Below, one piece after another: positions 37,173 through 48,109 of a DNA stretch of 64,000 nucleotides. The position numbers and the translations under genes are program-made. The notes below the pieces were generated by a model. The model searched no databases. It was not told where the DNA came from and saw only the letters and a program-made list of their open reading frames with translations. Source of the stretch: Chrysomallon squamiferum (taxonomy: Eukaryota > Mollusca > Gastropoda > Neomphalida > Peltospiridae); contig CM022669.1 of the NCBI GenBank assembly GCA_012295275.1, forward strand, positions 14,446,172-14,510,171. Reading direction: 5' to 3'. How positions within the stretch are numbered: the first letter of the stretch is position 1; each line of letters starts with the position of its first letter.

Positions 37173-40100
37173 GACATGCACACACATGTATAATTGTGAA
37201 AATGTCTCAGACAGGCACAGACTTTGAATAAATAAAATAACAAGGCAGTTATGGCTAATTTTACAATAATAAATTTATGTGATATATATATATTTTCCAA
37301 GTGTAAAATACATCTGATAATACAAGAGATGTTACGAGAGAGAATAAAAATAGTGTAGATACATGTATTTAAATATCATTTTTCACGGTGGAAATAACTG
37401 CAATGTAAAACTGAAATTACATAAAAAATATGTAAAATATCACACACTGAATATTAGATAATACTAAATAAACATGATGATTATTCAGTAAGACTAGATA
37501 CATATATATATTTAAAAAAATGTTTAAATCTTCTGAGTTTTTGGGTTCGCCCGATTCACTGAGTTAAATGAAGAAATGTTTTAGAGTTAACTGACATCTT
37601 TGTTAATAATTTTACAAGTTTATATTAAAAAAATAAAGTAGAACAGTGTAAATATAATAGAAACATATAAAAGTATCCATGTTTTGTTTTTATAAAGAAG
37701 ATTTAATTACTTGTAAACTTCAACTATCAAAAACTGTTAAAATACAATCCTGAACAATTAAGGTGGAACTATAAAAATAAAACGTAAAAAAATATAAAAA
37801 TTATATTATTTAATTTTTATTGCTTATTAATTAAAAAAAAAAAGTATATTATTTAATTATGGCTGGAACTTGTGTGAACAACCACATGACTATGCTGATA
37901 TAATTAACCACACTTAATAATAAATAATAATTAAACAAAATGGCTCAGTAAAAATGTTTTAGATTTAATGTTTCAGAAGTAACCAGGCAATGCATGATTT
38001 CGAAATTTCCACGTAAATGCTCCTCTATCAAATAACTAGTTGAACAACATATGTTGAAGTTAATGGACAGCATATTTTTGTTTGTAAATACACTGAACGC
38101 ATTAAATATTTATTAAACATTTTCTAAATATTTTTAAAAATAAATATGTGTATGTCGTTCGCTGCCCAGTTATCTATGAGTCACTTAAAATGTAAATGTA
38201 AAATCTCCATTGATTGAAGGATACAAGTCTAAAATATTTCAGTTCCAAATCATGAAAAATTGGTCACTTGTCCTTCATGCAAACTGAACTGAAGAGTATT
38301 TCTGATAGATATTAAATAATCTTTTTTGTCATAATTTATACTATAAAATGTAAATACTTGTCTGTATATTTAAAACATTATTTTGAAGCAATCGGAACAA
38401 AATCTGAATATAAATAGAATAATTTACTTTCAACTAACAGTTAAAAATTATTAGTAATGATTATAGATGTGAAAAAAGAAAGAAAATGAAACAGAAAGAA
38501 AGAGGGAGAGAGAATGAGAGAGAAAAACATTCAATTATTATGATTCGATAAACAAACAGAAATGCCTGAATATAAATAATTTGGATGCTGATTATGTTTA
38601 AATATGTAGTTTACATAAATACTGATTTGGAAAAAATTATGAAATCAAAACAAAAATCAAGAATAATTTATTTTGTTAATTACTCTTGATCCAGTGACCC
38701 AAAAAAAAAAAAAAAAGTATCAATATTTGAAAATGATCCGATACTGATTAAATGTAATTTTTACATTTTTATATCAATGTTTTTAAAATGAGAAAATTAC
38801 CTGAATAAAAATTGCTGATTTAACATTCTATTTTATAAATTATATCTATACATGATTCATATATTATAAAAAAAATGTAATAATAATAATAATAATATCA
38901 TAAATTATCTAATTAAAATGCAAAAGATGTGTTAAAAGTAAATAAAAAAAAATCCATTAATCTTTGGACAATTATATTTAATTATATTAAGAATAATTTT
39001 TGACTATCTTTAAAATATCTAGTTTTTATTTTTGTTTTTCTAAGAAAAACTAATTTCATAAATTAGAATAAAGAGTACATTTTCACGTAACATAGGAACA
39101 CTGTTAAAAACAATTATTTATAAAGTTAAAACAAAAGACTGTTTCAAGATGTGCATGTAGGTTCCAGATACAAATCACTTACTAATCAATCACAATTAGT
39201 AAAATCAGGAATGAACTATAAACTGACTAGTTTCAATATTACAATATTACGTACACAAATTACAATAATTTTCATCACAAGATTTATACATTCCAAAAAA
39301 GCAGTCATAAATAAGCTATAAAATCTTTCATGTAATTAAACAATATTCAATCAGTTATAAATGTGATTTTATAAATATATAAAAAAAAAAAAAAAAAAAA
39401 AAATACTAAGCACAAGTATAATATGATCTGCTTCAGTTCCTAGCATTGGAACCAAATCCAGGTGAAAATAAAGTAAGAGTAGTCTGCCTTGCACTAGCTT
39501 GAACCTGTCAAGTGACTGTCAAAATAAACACCATACACATATACACTGACAATTGCACGTACAAGTTTAACAATAACAGTTTGATGTAAATATATCCTGT
39601 GCAAGTTGCTCTTGAATAGGACTTTACATCTTTACTGTCTCTCCCGTTTTTTTTTTTCTTTTCTTTTTTGATTATTGTTGTTTTTGTATTTTGGGTTCTG
39701 TCGTTGTTATTTCTGTTTTTGTTGGGTTTTTTGGCTTATTAAAATAATCTAGCTTTCATCAGTATAAACTTCAAAAGAAAATAACTGCCACTTGAGTGTT
39801 TCACTTTCATTTCTTGCATGATATAAATCAGCATCACAATAATTTTATAAATTTTTATTTTCCCCGTCACTCAACTATTCAGAATGTTAAAGAAACTAGA
39901 ATAGATAAATTAACATCTGATGGGCACACAAAGCAGATTTTTCCAGTTGGCAATGTCTGAGAAAGCTATTGGTGCAGAAAAAAAAGTATTCCAAGATTTT
40001 CTTGTTTAAATTTACTGTGAGAAAATGTGAGATACCTTGCCAAGGTTTCTTGAAAACAATTATTAAAAATATAACAAAATAATAAAAAAAGTAAATGTAA

Positions 40101-40641
40101 ATCAGTCTGAAATGAAACAGAAGTAATTTTTTTTTTTCAACAAAAAGTAAATAAAAATATATCTGCAGTCATTCAAACAAAAAAAAAAGAACAAAGAAAA
40201 GAAACAACCACAAAACCAATTAAATAACTAATTAAATAAATAAATAATTAAATTAAATAATTTCAACAAATGATATAGGGTGAAAAAAAAAAAATAATAA
40301 TAATATATATTACAAATAAATCAGTTTAAAAAAAAAGAGAAAACACACACATACACAAAAAATAATAACCAAATACAGACTTTAAAAAAAAATAATAATA
40401 ATATTTTTTTTTTTTTTTAAATTCATAAATTAATCACATTAAATTAAGAAATAATTAAAAATCAAAAACAAAAACAAAAGAAAAAAGATTATTATTTTCT
40501 CTAACAATCATTTAAAAAAGAAACAGAACCAGAAAAAAAAAAGCTTTAAAAAAAATAATAATAAAAAATAAAACCAGAGACATGAAACAAACAGAACACA
40601 AACTAATACAGAGCACTGGGAAGTATCATCGCTAGTGGTTG
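35191..40641 (-). other. Region downstream of PGPEP1 (probable long 3' UTR plus intergenic)
   Basis: No coding exon was recognised on either strand. From about 35.3 kb the plus strand is A-rich (T-rich on the PGPEP1 sense strand), most strongly at 37.5-40.6 kb. That would fit a long 3' UTR or downstream transcription of the minus-strand gene. A Tigger remnant lies at 36505-37143. Confidence 0.45.
36505..37143 (-). mobile_element. Pogo/Tigger DNA transposon remnant
   Basis: The left end is CAGTGGTACCTTGACTTACG; the right end, read inward, is CAGTCTTACCTTGACTTACA. These terminal inverted repeats match those of the copy at 45067-45792. The minus strand carries a broken N-terminal transposase frame (SAKDSAEKK, then [21 protein letters not shown]) with stops, typical of the Tigger helix-turn-helix (CENP-B-like) DNA-binding part. 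The catalytic domain is missing, so the element is 639 bp and non-autonomous. Confidence 0.85.
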
Positions 40642-41211
40642 TCACGACAACTGTTGCAGCATTGCCAAAATGGCACAACGGATACCTTCTGCCAGTTCTT
40701 CAGCACTGTATGGATTGTTTAAAGGTGGAACGTGAATAAAAGCAGTTCGGCACCGGTCAATGTGCAGAGATAGATAGTAAGAGAAATCACATAGGTACCT
40801 AAAATACACACACACAGTTAAAATGTTTCATTTACTTCCAACAGTATTTTTGTTTGTTTTGTATATGGATAATATTGGCCAAAGATAATGAACTGCAGAA
40901 TTAAGATGTTCTTGTAAATTAAGATTGAAAATAAAGGTATGTATCAGTTTCCAGTTCCAGATATTTCAAAACATTTTCTATTTTATTAATCTGGCTGCCA
41001 AAGACTACTGCAACAATATGGCAGAATGTGGATGACGTATTTAAGCCATTATCATCACTGATCCACTGTACAGTTTAAGGCAGTATATGTATAAATAAAG
41101 GAATATAAGCATCATTTTAATCATGATAATAAAATACAACAGTGTTAATTTTTATTAAAAAAATGAAATTAAAGTTTAATCATTTTATAAAAACTAAAAT
41201 CTTTGAACAAA

Positions 41212-41242
<31 letters not shown>

Positions 41243-41981
41243 TCTGTTCTATTGTAGACAAATTGATGGGCTTTCTTGTCCAGCGACACTCACCTTCCTG
41301 GGTCATGTGACACAACAGCCTTGACCTTTAATCCAGCATTATTGACTTCAGCGCAGACGTACTTCATGTCTATCTGGGAGACGAGGCAGTCCTCTGCCCC
41401 CTCCACACAGCACTGGGACATGGGCTGGTCACCACACACATCTGTTTTGTCATAACCATTGTTGTGTGCCTGCTGCTCCAGAGTCAGTTCTGTGGCCAAC
41501 CCCGACACGCCCACATGAACTACTAGCTAAAATAGCGAAAAATTTTTTTAAAAATAATGCGTAAGTTAAAATATAGCTTCGATATATAGCGTAAGTACTA
41601 GGTAAATGAAAAATAGTCCAAAAAATAAAGAGATTAGAAAAATAATAATATTGTAAGTTAAAATGTAGCTTTGTCACTTACTACCAGCTAATTTTGTGAA
41701 AATAAATATAAAGAATAAAGAGATTGGAAAAATAGTAATAGGTACTATTAGATAAAAGAATGAAAATAATTGATTTAAAAAAAACTGAAAGATATAGAAG
41801 AATAAATAAGAATAATAATAACAATATTAACAGCAGTAAATTGCAGTGGAAAAATAAACAGAAACAGATATACAGGCTTTTTTCAGTTACTTCACTTTCT
41901 GCAATAATATTATTTAATTCATAATAATAACTTTAGTGTTTGCAATAACAGCAGCAGTAGTAGTAACAGCAACAGAAATAA

Positions 41982-42065
<84 letters not shown>

Positions 42066-43070
42066 TTAGAAAATTAACAATACACTAGTTAACAAAAAAT
42101 CGTTATCTTCTATACTAAAGGAAGCTAAATTAGTGAAAAGAAAGTTTGAAGATACAGAAATTAGAAACAAAACAAAACTATGAATTAATATATATCTTCA
42201 GTATCTACACTGATCTAAATCAGTGAAAAAATAAAAATAAAGAAAGAAAAGTAAAAATTAAAGAAGTCAGTAAAATATTAATGTACAAGTTAAAATCTCT
42301 CCAGTAAACACTTTGTTCTTGTTACGAAAGTAAAACACACACACACACACACAGACACACAAAGAGATATCACCAAAGATTATAAAGTAATATCCAGTTA
42401 AAATATTTAATAAATATTAACACAAACCACAGGATGGTGCTGTTTCCAGAAAGATGGCACAATGCTCTTCACCTGGTTGTACTTGACGGGAATCTCTTCA
42501 ATGATCAAGTCAATGTCCTCACCAAGTCCTAGCTTCTTTAACTCTTGAACTGCAACCCAGCTTGCGTTCACTTTATGATTGGCAAATGGACCAAACCCTG
42601 TAAGTGTAGAATATATATAGAATATAAAGAGCCAAAAGTAACATTCTTAGTAACTGCAGTAGTAGCATTGTTAAGTAACAATGTGTTTATTTATACGTGT
42701 ATGGGCAGTAAACAAAAGTTCTTGTTGGTTTCATCTATTTATTTCCCAATCCTGCCTGTATCCAATAATTCAAAGAAAAATTAATGAATGTTTTTCAGAA
42801 GGATTAATCATGTAATCTACCCAAGCTGTTGTTGTGTTGTTGGTTTTTTTGTGTTTTTTTTTTTTTCTTTTCTGTTCCTGTTGTTTTGGGGTTTGTGTCT
42901 TTTTTCTTCATTAAAATTAATATATATATGCGTGTGTGTGTGTGTGTGTGGATGTATATATATATACATATACATACATACATACATACATACATACAAA
43001 CATACATACATACATATATATTGTTTAATGTCCTACCTGTTACCAAGACGGTTCTGTTTGTTTCTGGCAT
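40642..43070 (-). CDS. PGPEP1: Pyroglutamyl-peptidase I
   Basis: This is a cytosolic cysteine peptidase (family C15) that removes N-terminal pyroglutamate from peptides. Coding exons on the minus strand, in transcript order: 43070-43037, 42597-42431, 41526-41294, 40798-40642 (TGA). All junctions are GT-AG and the total is 196 residues, against about 209 in human. The start MPETNRTVLVTGFGPF matches the family's N-terminal VTGFGPF. Then come NASWVAVQEL, LVVHVGVSGLATELTLE, SQCCVEG, RYLCDFSYYLSL and AFIHVPPLNNPYS. By position the catalytic triad is Glu84, Cys148 and His167, all present. The first coding exon is only 34 nt. The gene is divergent from REXO2, 657 bp away. Confidence 0.95.
41986..42062 (+). 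repeat. (GA)n microsatellite in a PGPEP1 intron
   Basis: An uninterrupted GA array of about 77 bp within the PGPEP1 intron 41527-42430. Confidence 0.95.
42920..43022 (+). repeat. Compound TA/GT/ACAT microsatellite in PGPEP1 intron 1
   Basis: TA, GT and CATA repeats in a row. The minus-strand frame starting at 43070 reads from the first exon through the donor into this array and gives spurious VCMYVCMY-type protein. Confidence 0.9.
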
Positions 43071-43727
43071 TTCTCAAATTTGAACGAATATCTTCAGATC
43101 TGTAACAATGGGGAAAAAAAATCAAATTACAAAAATTTTTTAAAAAAAATATCATTATTATTAGTACCATTTTTAATGGCCACATTTAATTTTAACTTAT
43201 TTATTTATAATAGTTTCCCCGTAGGCTACGTTTACGCAATGCCAGTGGCATACTTTGTTTTTGTCTCTTTTTTTTAGTTAAAAACTATAGAATCGAATTG
43301 TACTTCCTTATTAAGATCCAGCATAATAATTATGCTTTTAAACTAATCGTTAATCATGTAACTAATTAAGATATTTAACATTACGTGAACAACTAAAATA
43401 AACCTACATATCGACTGCCAATAACAAGTTTCTTTTCGGATATTTCCTTCAACTTCAAGATAAATTACTTATAAACAGTGTTTATGCCGTTAACAGAAAA
43501 TAATAAATACGCCAAAAAAGAAATGAACGAATTTTGACTGTCAGTAAGCCACAATATAACACAATAGGTTCTTTGTTGTGTTTCAAAACGCAACAGTTGG
43601 AAACGAAATTAAAACTATGTCGGATATATGTCCGAATATCATTGAACAGCAAAACAGAGTTATCTTATCTTGAGAAAAGCTTGTTACTTTTATATGAACA
43701 AATCCTGCAAATTCTTCAAATTGTGAC
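43071..43727. promoter_or_regulatory. Divergent PGPEP1/REXO2 promoter region
   Basis: A 657-bp interval between the start codons of two head-to-head genes. It must hold both 5' UTRs and probably a shared promoter. A non-repetitive stretch at about 43200-43727 is less AT-rich than the flanks. It has short inverted repeats (around CGTAGGCTACG at 43220 and TCGGATATATGTCCGA at 43620). No clear TATA box or CpG island is visible. Confidence 0.55.
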
Positions 43728-45031
43728 ATGCTGAGTATTTTAAGAAGAGTGACAGCAGTCGATCAACCAAGAAAATTAATTTCTTCAGTTTTATGTGCTA
43801 AATTTTGCCAAGAGAACACTGATGATATGGACAAATTTAAACGAGTTGTCTGGATAGACTGTGAGGTTAGAAATATAACTACATAAGATACTCCGTGTAA
43901 AAAAGGATGCAACAATTTAAAGCGCGCATTTAAAACAACTACATAGTCAATGTTATAACGTAAAATAATTATCGTAAATATACTATTATGAACTTACGTA
44001 TCAATATTTTTCTGTTATTTAAGTGATTAAATAGCTAGAAACTTTATTATAACTATAACTTAACTGTGTGATCAGGAATGGTATTTTAATCACAACTGCT
44101 TTCTTTAGTTGTGCATAAACAGCAGCTAATTATTAAAATGTTAGCTTGGTAACAGACTAATCACCTGATCACTCATCTGATTACAGTTATTGGGTGATTT
44201 CCCATTCCAGCCTATGCTCCAGTATCATTATTATTAAAAGATACTGTTTGTTGACTACAAGTTATATAAAGTTGTATGTAAAAGACACCTTAATGCTAGT
44301 TCAGATGAGTGGCCAAAGATTGGATCTGAAGCAAATGATCTGCAAACCATGCACCAACAAAATGCTGAATTTGTAAATTAACCAAAAAGCCATTAAACCC
44401 AGACATTTAATAATCTATAAAATTATAATGACTGGTATAATTACTTGTTTTAACTGTAGTGAAACTACATTCCCAGTAATAATGATCTTTGGCTTTAGTA
44501 TAGGCTGGGTTCTGGTGTCCAAAGAGTTAATATTTCTGGAGTTCTTTATGAAGTTAACTATTTTTTTAAATTATTTTTTTGTTATTTTTTATTTTTTCAA
44601 GATGACTGGTTTGGACAAAGATGTTGATCATTTGCTGGAGGTAGCTTGTCTCATTACAGATGGTGAACTAAAAGTTGTGGCTGAGGTAAATACTGATACG
44701 TTCAAAAAGTGTTTTTAGAATTATATAGAATGCTTTCTTAAATATATGTAGATAGAATAGTATGGTTAAATATTTTAAATTGGTACTCCAAATTACTTAT
44801 TTTATTATTTTTATTTATGATTTAATCATCATTGTATTTTATACTATTATTATTATTAGAAGTATTATTAGTATTATTATTATTATTATTTATTTTTTTT
44901 TCTTTATTTATTTTTTTCTTACTGTTTTTATTTCATTTATTTATGGGTTTTTTAAAGTACACATTTAAGTTCTTGGATACTGATCTTAACATCAAATTAA
45001 TTTAAAACAGAGAATATATATTTATATATAT

Positions 45032-45066
<35 letters not shown>

Positions 45067-47650
45067 CAGTGGTACCTCGACTTACAAGTGCCCCAACTTA
45101 TAAGTTTTTCGAGTTACAAGAAGTCACCTTGTCAGTTTTTTGCTTTGAGTTGCAAGCAAAAAATCCGAGTTACGAGCAAGCTTCAGATAAGCTGCCAGTA
45201 GTATTTGGTGTAGCGAACAACATAACATCCGGCCAGCATCCTGCATCTCACTCGTTTACTTCACATGGTTACCTCGCTGCTGAAGCATCTCTGTTGTGTT
45301 TACGTTTTGTGCAGTACTTTGCCAAATTACTTTTTTTCTGGTCATGGATCCTAAGAAAGTGAGTGCAAAGGACAGTGCTGAGAAGAAGAAGTGGAAGATG
45401 TCCATTGAGTGAAAGCTTGAATTCATGGAAAAACAGAAAAAAATGAGTGAGGTGTGCATATAGTCAACTTGGCTAGGCAGTACTTCTACGAAATGTACCA
45501 TACTGAAGCAGAAGGAGTCAAGAAATGCTGTAACTCCAGCTAAAGGCATTAAAATAATTTGTCTGATCTCCAAGATAAATACACTTTACAAAACCAATAT
45601 ATTTTGATACAATATTTGTCATTTATAAATACATTTTTCTTATTTAAAAACATGTTACAAAAAAAGGGGGACTGGAACGGATTAATGGTATTTCAATTAA
45701 TTTCAGTTGGGAAAATTGATTTGATATATAAGCAAATTGAGATACGAGCTTGATCACAGAATGAATTAAACTCATAAATCAAGGTACCACTGTATATATA
45801 TATATATATATAATTTTTTTTTAATATATCACTTAAAAAGAATGTTCACAAAACAAATTGATCACTGTATAGATTACAAAGTACTGTATCTTCAATTTCA
45901 TGTTTTAGTACCATAACGTTAGCAGAACATTCAAAATATATTTGATTTCAAAAAGTTCATTTTTAGAGTTGTTACATTCTGCACTGCAGGGACCAGACAT
46001 TGTTATTCACCAGTCTAAAGAAATACTGGAGGCAATGGGAGATTGGTGCAAAGAACACCATGGGCAGGTTTGTTTTATCTCAGCTCAAAGAAAACTGAGT
46101 AATATTCCTGTTTTCTTCAAAAGAATGATTTTTTAAAAGAAATTTTCATTCTCCTAATATCAGTGTATTATTATATTCCATAAATAATGTTATTATTATT
46201 TTTATTATTTAAAAAAAAAAAAATGTATAATATTTTTTCAATAGATTTTTTATATTTTTAATAAAATATATTTTCTCCATCATCCATTTTCGTTAGTATT
46301 TTTAAACTTCGTTTATATCTATTGTTGAGTTTGTTATTTATATTGTCTGAGCAATTTGCCATGGATGTTTGAAATACGAAAACAATGCATGTCTCTTTTA
46401 ATCTTATCATTTTCAGGGAAATAAATTTGGTGACATTACTGATTTGTCAAATTTTGTTCTTATTTTTTTTTTTTTTTCTCAGTCAGGTTTAACTAGTGCT
46501 GTTACAGCCAGCAAAATTAGTTTGGCTGATGCTGAATCTAAACTACTCAAATTTGTTCAGCAGTACACACCTAAAAAAGCTTGTCCCCTGGCAGGAAATT
46601 CAGTGCATACTGATCGAGAGTTCCTGGTGAAGTACATGCCACACTTCGTTGAACATCTACATTACCGCATCATTGACGTGAGCACAATAAAAGAACTTTG
46701 TCGGTATGTAAAAGATAATTGTGGAAATATAAATATGATGGGGTTTTTCTTTTTCCAGTAATTGTTAGATTTTCCAGCAGTTGGTTCTGCCTTGAAAGAA
46801 AATGTCTGTGCCTGTTCTTACTCTGTGTTCAGCCTAGCTCATGTTTTGTTGTTGGGGTTCTGATTGTTTTCAGGCAACTTTATGAAATGACGTTCTTGAC
46901 CGTGAAATACTGATATGAAATTTCATTACAAAATAAATATAATATTTACAAAAATAAGTAAATAAATGTGAATAAATAAAAATAAAGTTCATTCAGTTCA
47001 AAAATTGGAATTCTAGCTTTTTTTTGATTCTTGAGTTTATTTTAAATGTTAATTTTGATTTTGAAACGTCGGAAGTAGATATTATGTGAGTTGTCTATGT
47101 ATTTTATTGCAGTAATTTAATTTATCTTGAACTGTTTATCTTTTGCTTTAAATTTTCTTGTTTAATTTTAAGTCGGTGGTATCCTGATGATTTTAGAGAA
47201 CAACCACAGAAAATAATGACACACAGGTAAGCTATATCTCACTCTAAAAGGACCTGATGGCTGTGAACAAAAAATTAAATGAACGTGACATGTTAACTAA
47301 TTTTTCTGGGAATAGTAATCTACTTTTTTTTCTTCTTCCTAATGTCAATGTAAGAGAGGAACTTGATAAAACTGCAAAAATTTATCTCAGTTCCCTGAGA
47401 TTGCAGGCCTAAGTACTATAATCTCTGTCACCACTGTCTTCTTGCTCTAAGATGTGGCAGTTAATACATTTGCTTTTTGTTTTAATTTGTCTCAAATATA
47501 GTAAAAGTCAATTTGGATCATATGTATTTCATTTACATGGTTGTTATTCAGGTTATTTTATTTTACATTTTATTTTTTAGGGCTCTGGATGACATCAAAG
47601 AAAGTTTAGCAGAGCTTAAATACTACAGAAGTAAAATTTTCAAGCAGTAA
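43728..47650 (+). CDS. REXO2: Oligoribonuclease (DEDDh 3'-5' exonuclease)
   Basis: REXO2 degrades 2-5 nt RNA fragments to mononucleotides in mitochondria and cytosol. Exons: 43728-43865, 44602-44685, 45990-46067, 46483-46703, 47173-47226, 47581-47650 (TAA); all GT-AG and in phase, 214 residues. The DEDDh motifs are visible: WIDCEMTGLD (Asp44, Glu46), [15 protein letters not shown] (Asp144) and [11 protein letters not shown] (His191, Asp196). The N-terminus [20 protein letters not shown] is basic and lacks acidic residues apart from one Asp, as in mitochondrial targeting sequences. An internal ATG at 43827 (Met34) just before the fold could give a cytosolic form. Residue 45 is Cys where human has Leu, next to but not in the metal site. 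A Tigger remnant sits in the third intron-exon interval (44686-45989). Confidence 0.96.
45067..45792 (+). mobile_element. Pogo/Tigger DNA transposon remnant in a REXO2 intron
   Basis: Starts CAGTGGTACCTCGACTTACA and ends in the inverted copy CAAGGTACCACTG, flanked on both sides by TA, the target duplication of this superfamily. Internally the plus strand has [20 protein letters not shown] then a stop, and further on broken text ending TPAKGIKII: the N-terminal part of a Tigger transposase. The rest is deleted (726 bp in all). It is the sister of the copy at 36505-37143, in the opposite orientation. Confidence 0.9.
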
Positions 47651-48103
47651 TATGTCAAAAGAAAACTCATTTAAAACTCACGGAAGTGTGCTAATTAATG
47701 TGAACTCACAGTCTGGGATCAAAGTTTTATTTTGCAAATTCATGACTTGTTAACCTAACATAAAGCTTAAAATATTTATATCAAGATGCAATCGCGTGCA
47801 TGAGTGTTATTTAGCTATTAACTATTTTTTCATTGCTTTTTTTTAAAATTTTAATTGTACTTTTTATTCACATTAATACAGATGTTTACTGTAATTATTT
47901 AACAAGGTTAAAAATATCACTATATTGATCTAGATATTCCAGATTTTACAAGTTCCTACTATATGTTACATTTCAGTATTTGCATTTTGCATTTACATAT
48001 TAAAGGGCATTACCTTACTTTTAAATAATCATATTTGTTCTTCCATTAGATCTGATAATATAAATAGTCTTTCTGTAGCAGCTGTATTTTATTTTATTAG
48101 TGA

Positions 48104-48109
48104 AATAAA
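48104..48109 (+). terminator. Candidate REXO2 poly(A) signal
   Basis: AATAAA 454 nt after the stop, followed within 10-70 nt by GT/T-rich sequence (GGTGTGTCACTTGACTG, then TTGGGTTGTTG and a GT array) of the kind expected downstream of a cleavage site. Confidence 0.55.

Noticed and set aside
41142-41324. Plus-strand small frame overlapping PGPEP1
   Set aside because: It is antisense to the catalytic exon of PGPEP1, which is supported by homology and splice phase.
42804-43070. 88-codon minus-strand frame starting MPETNRTVLVTG
   Set aside because: Only the first 34 nt are real (PGPEP1 exon 1); the remainder is intron and microsatellite read-through.
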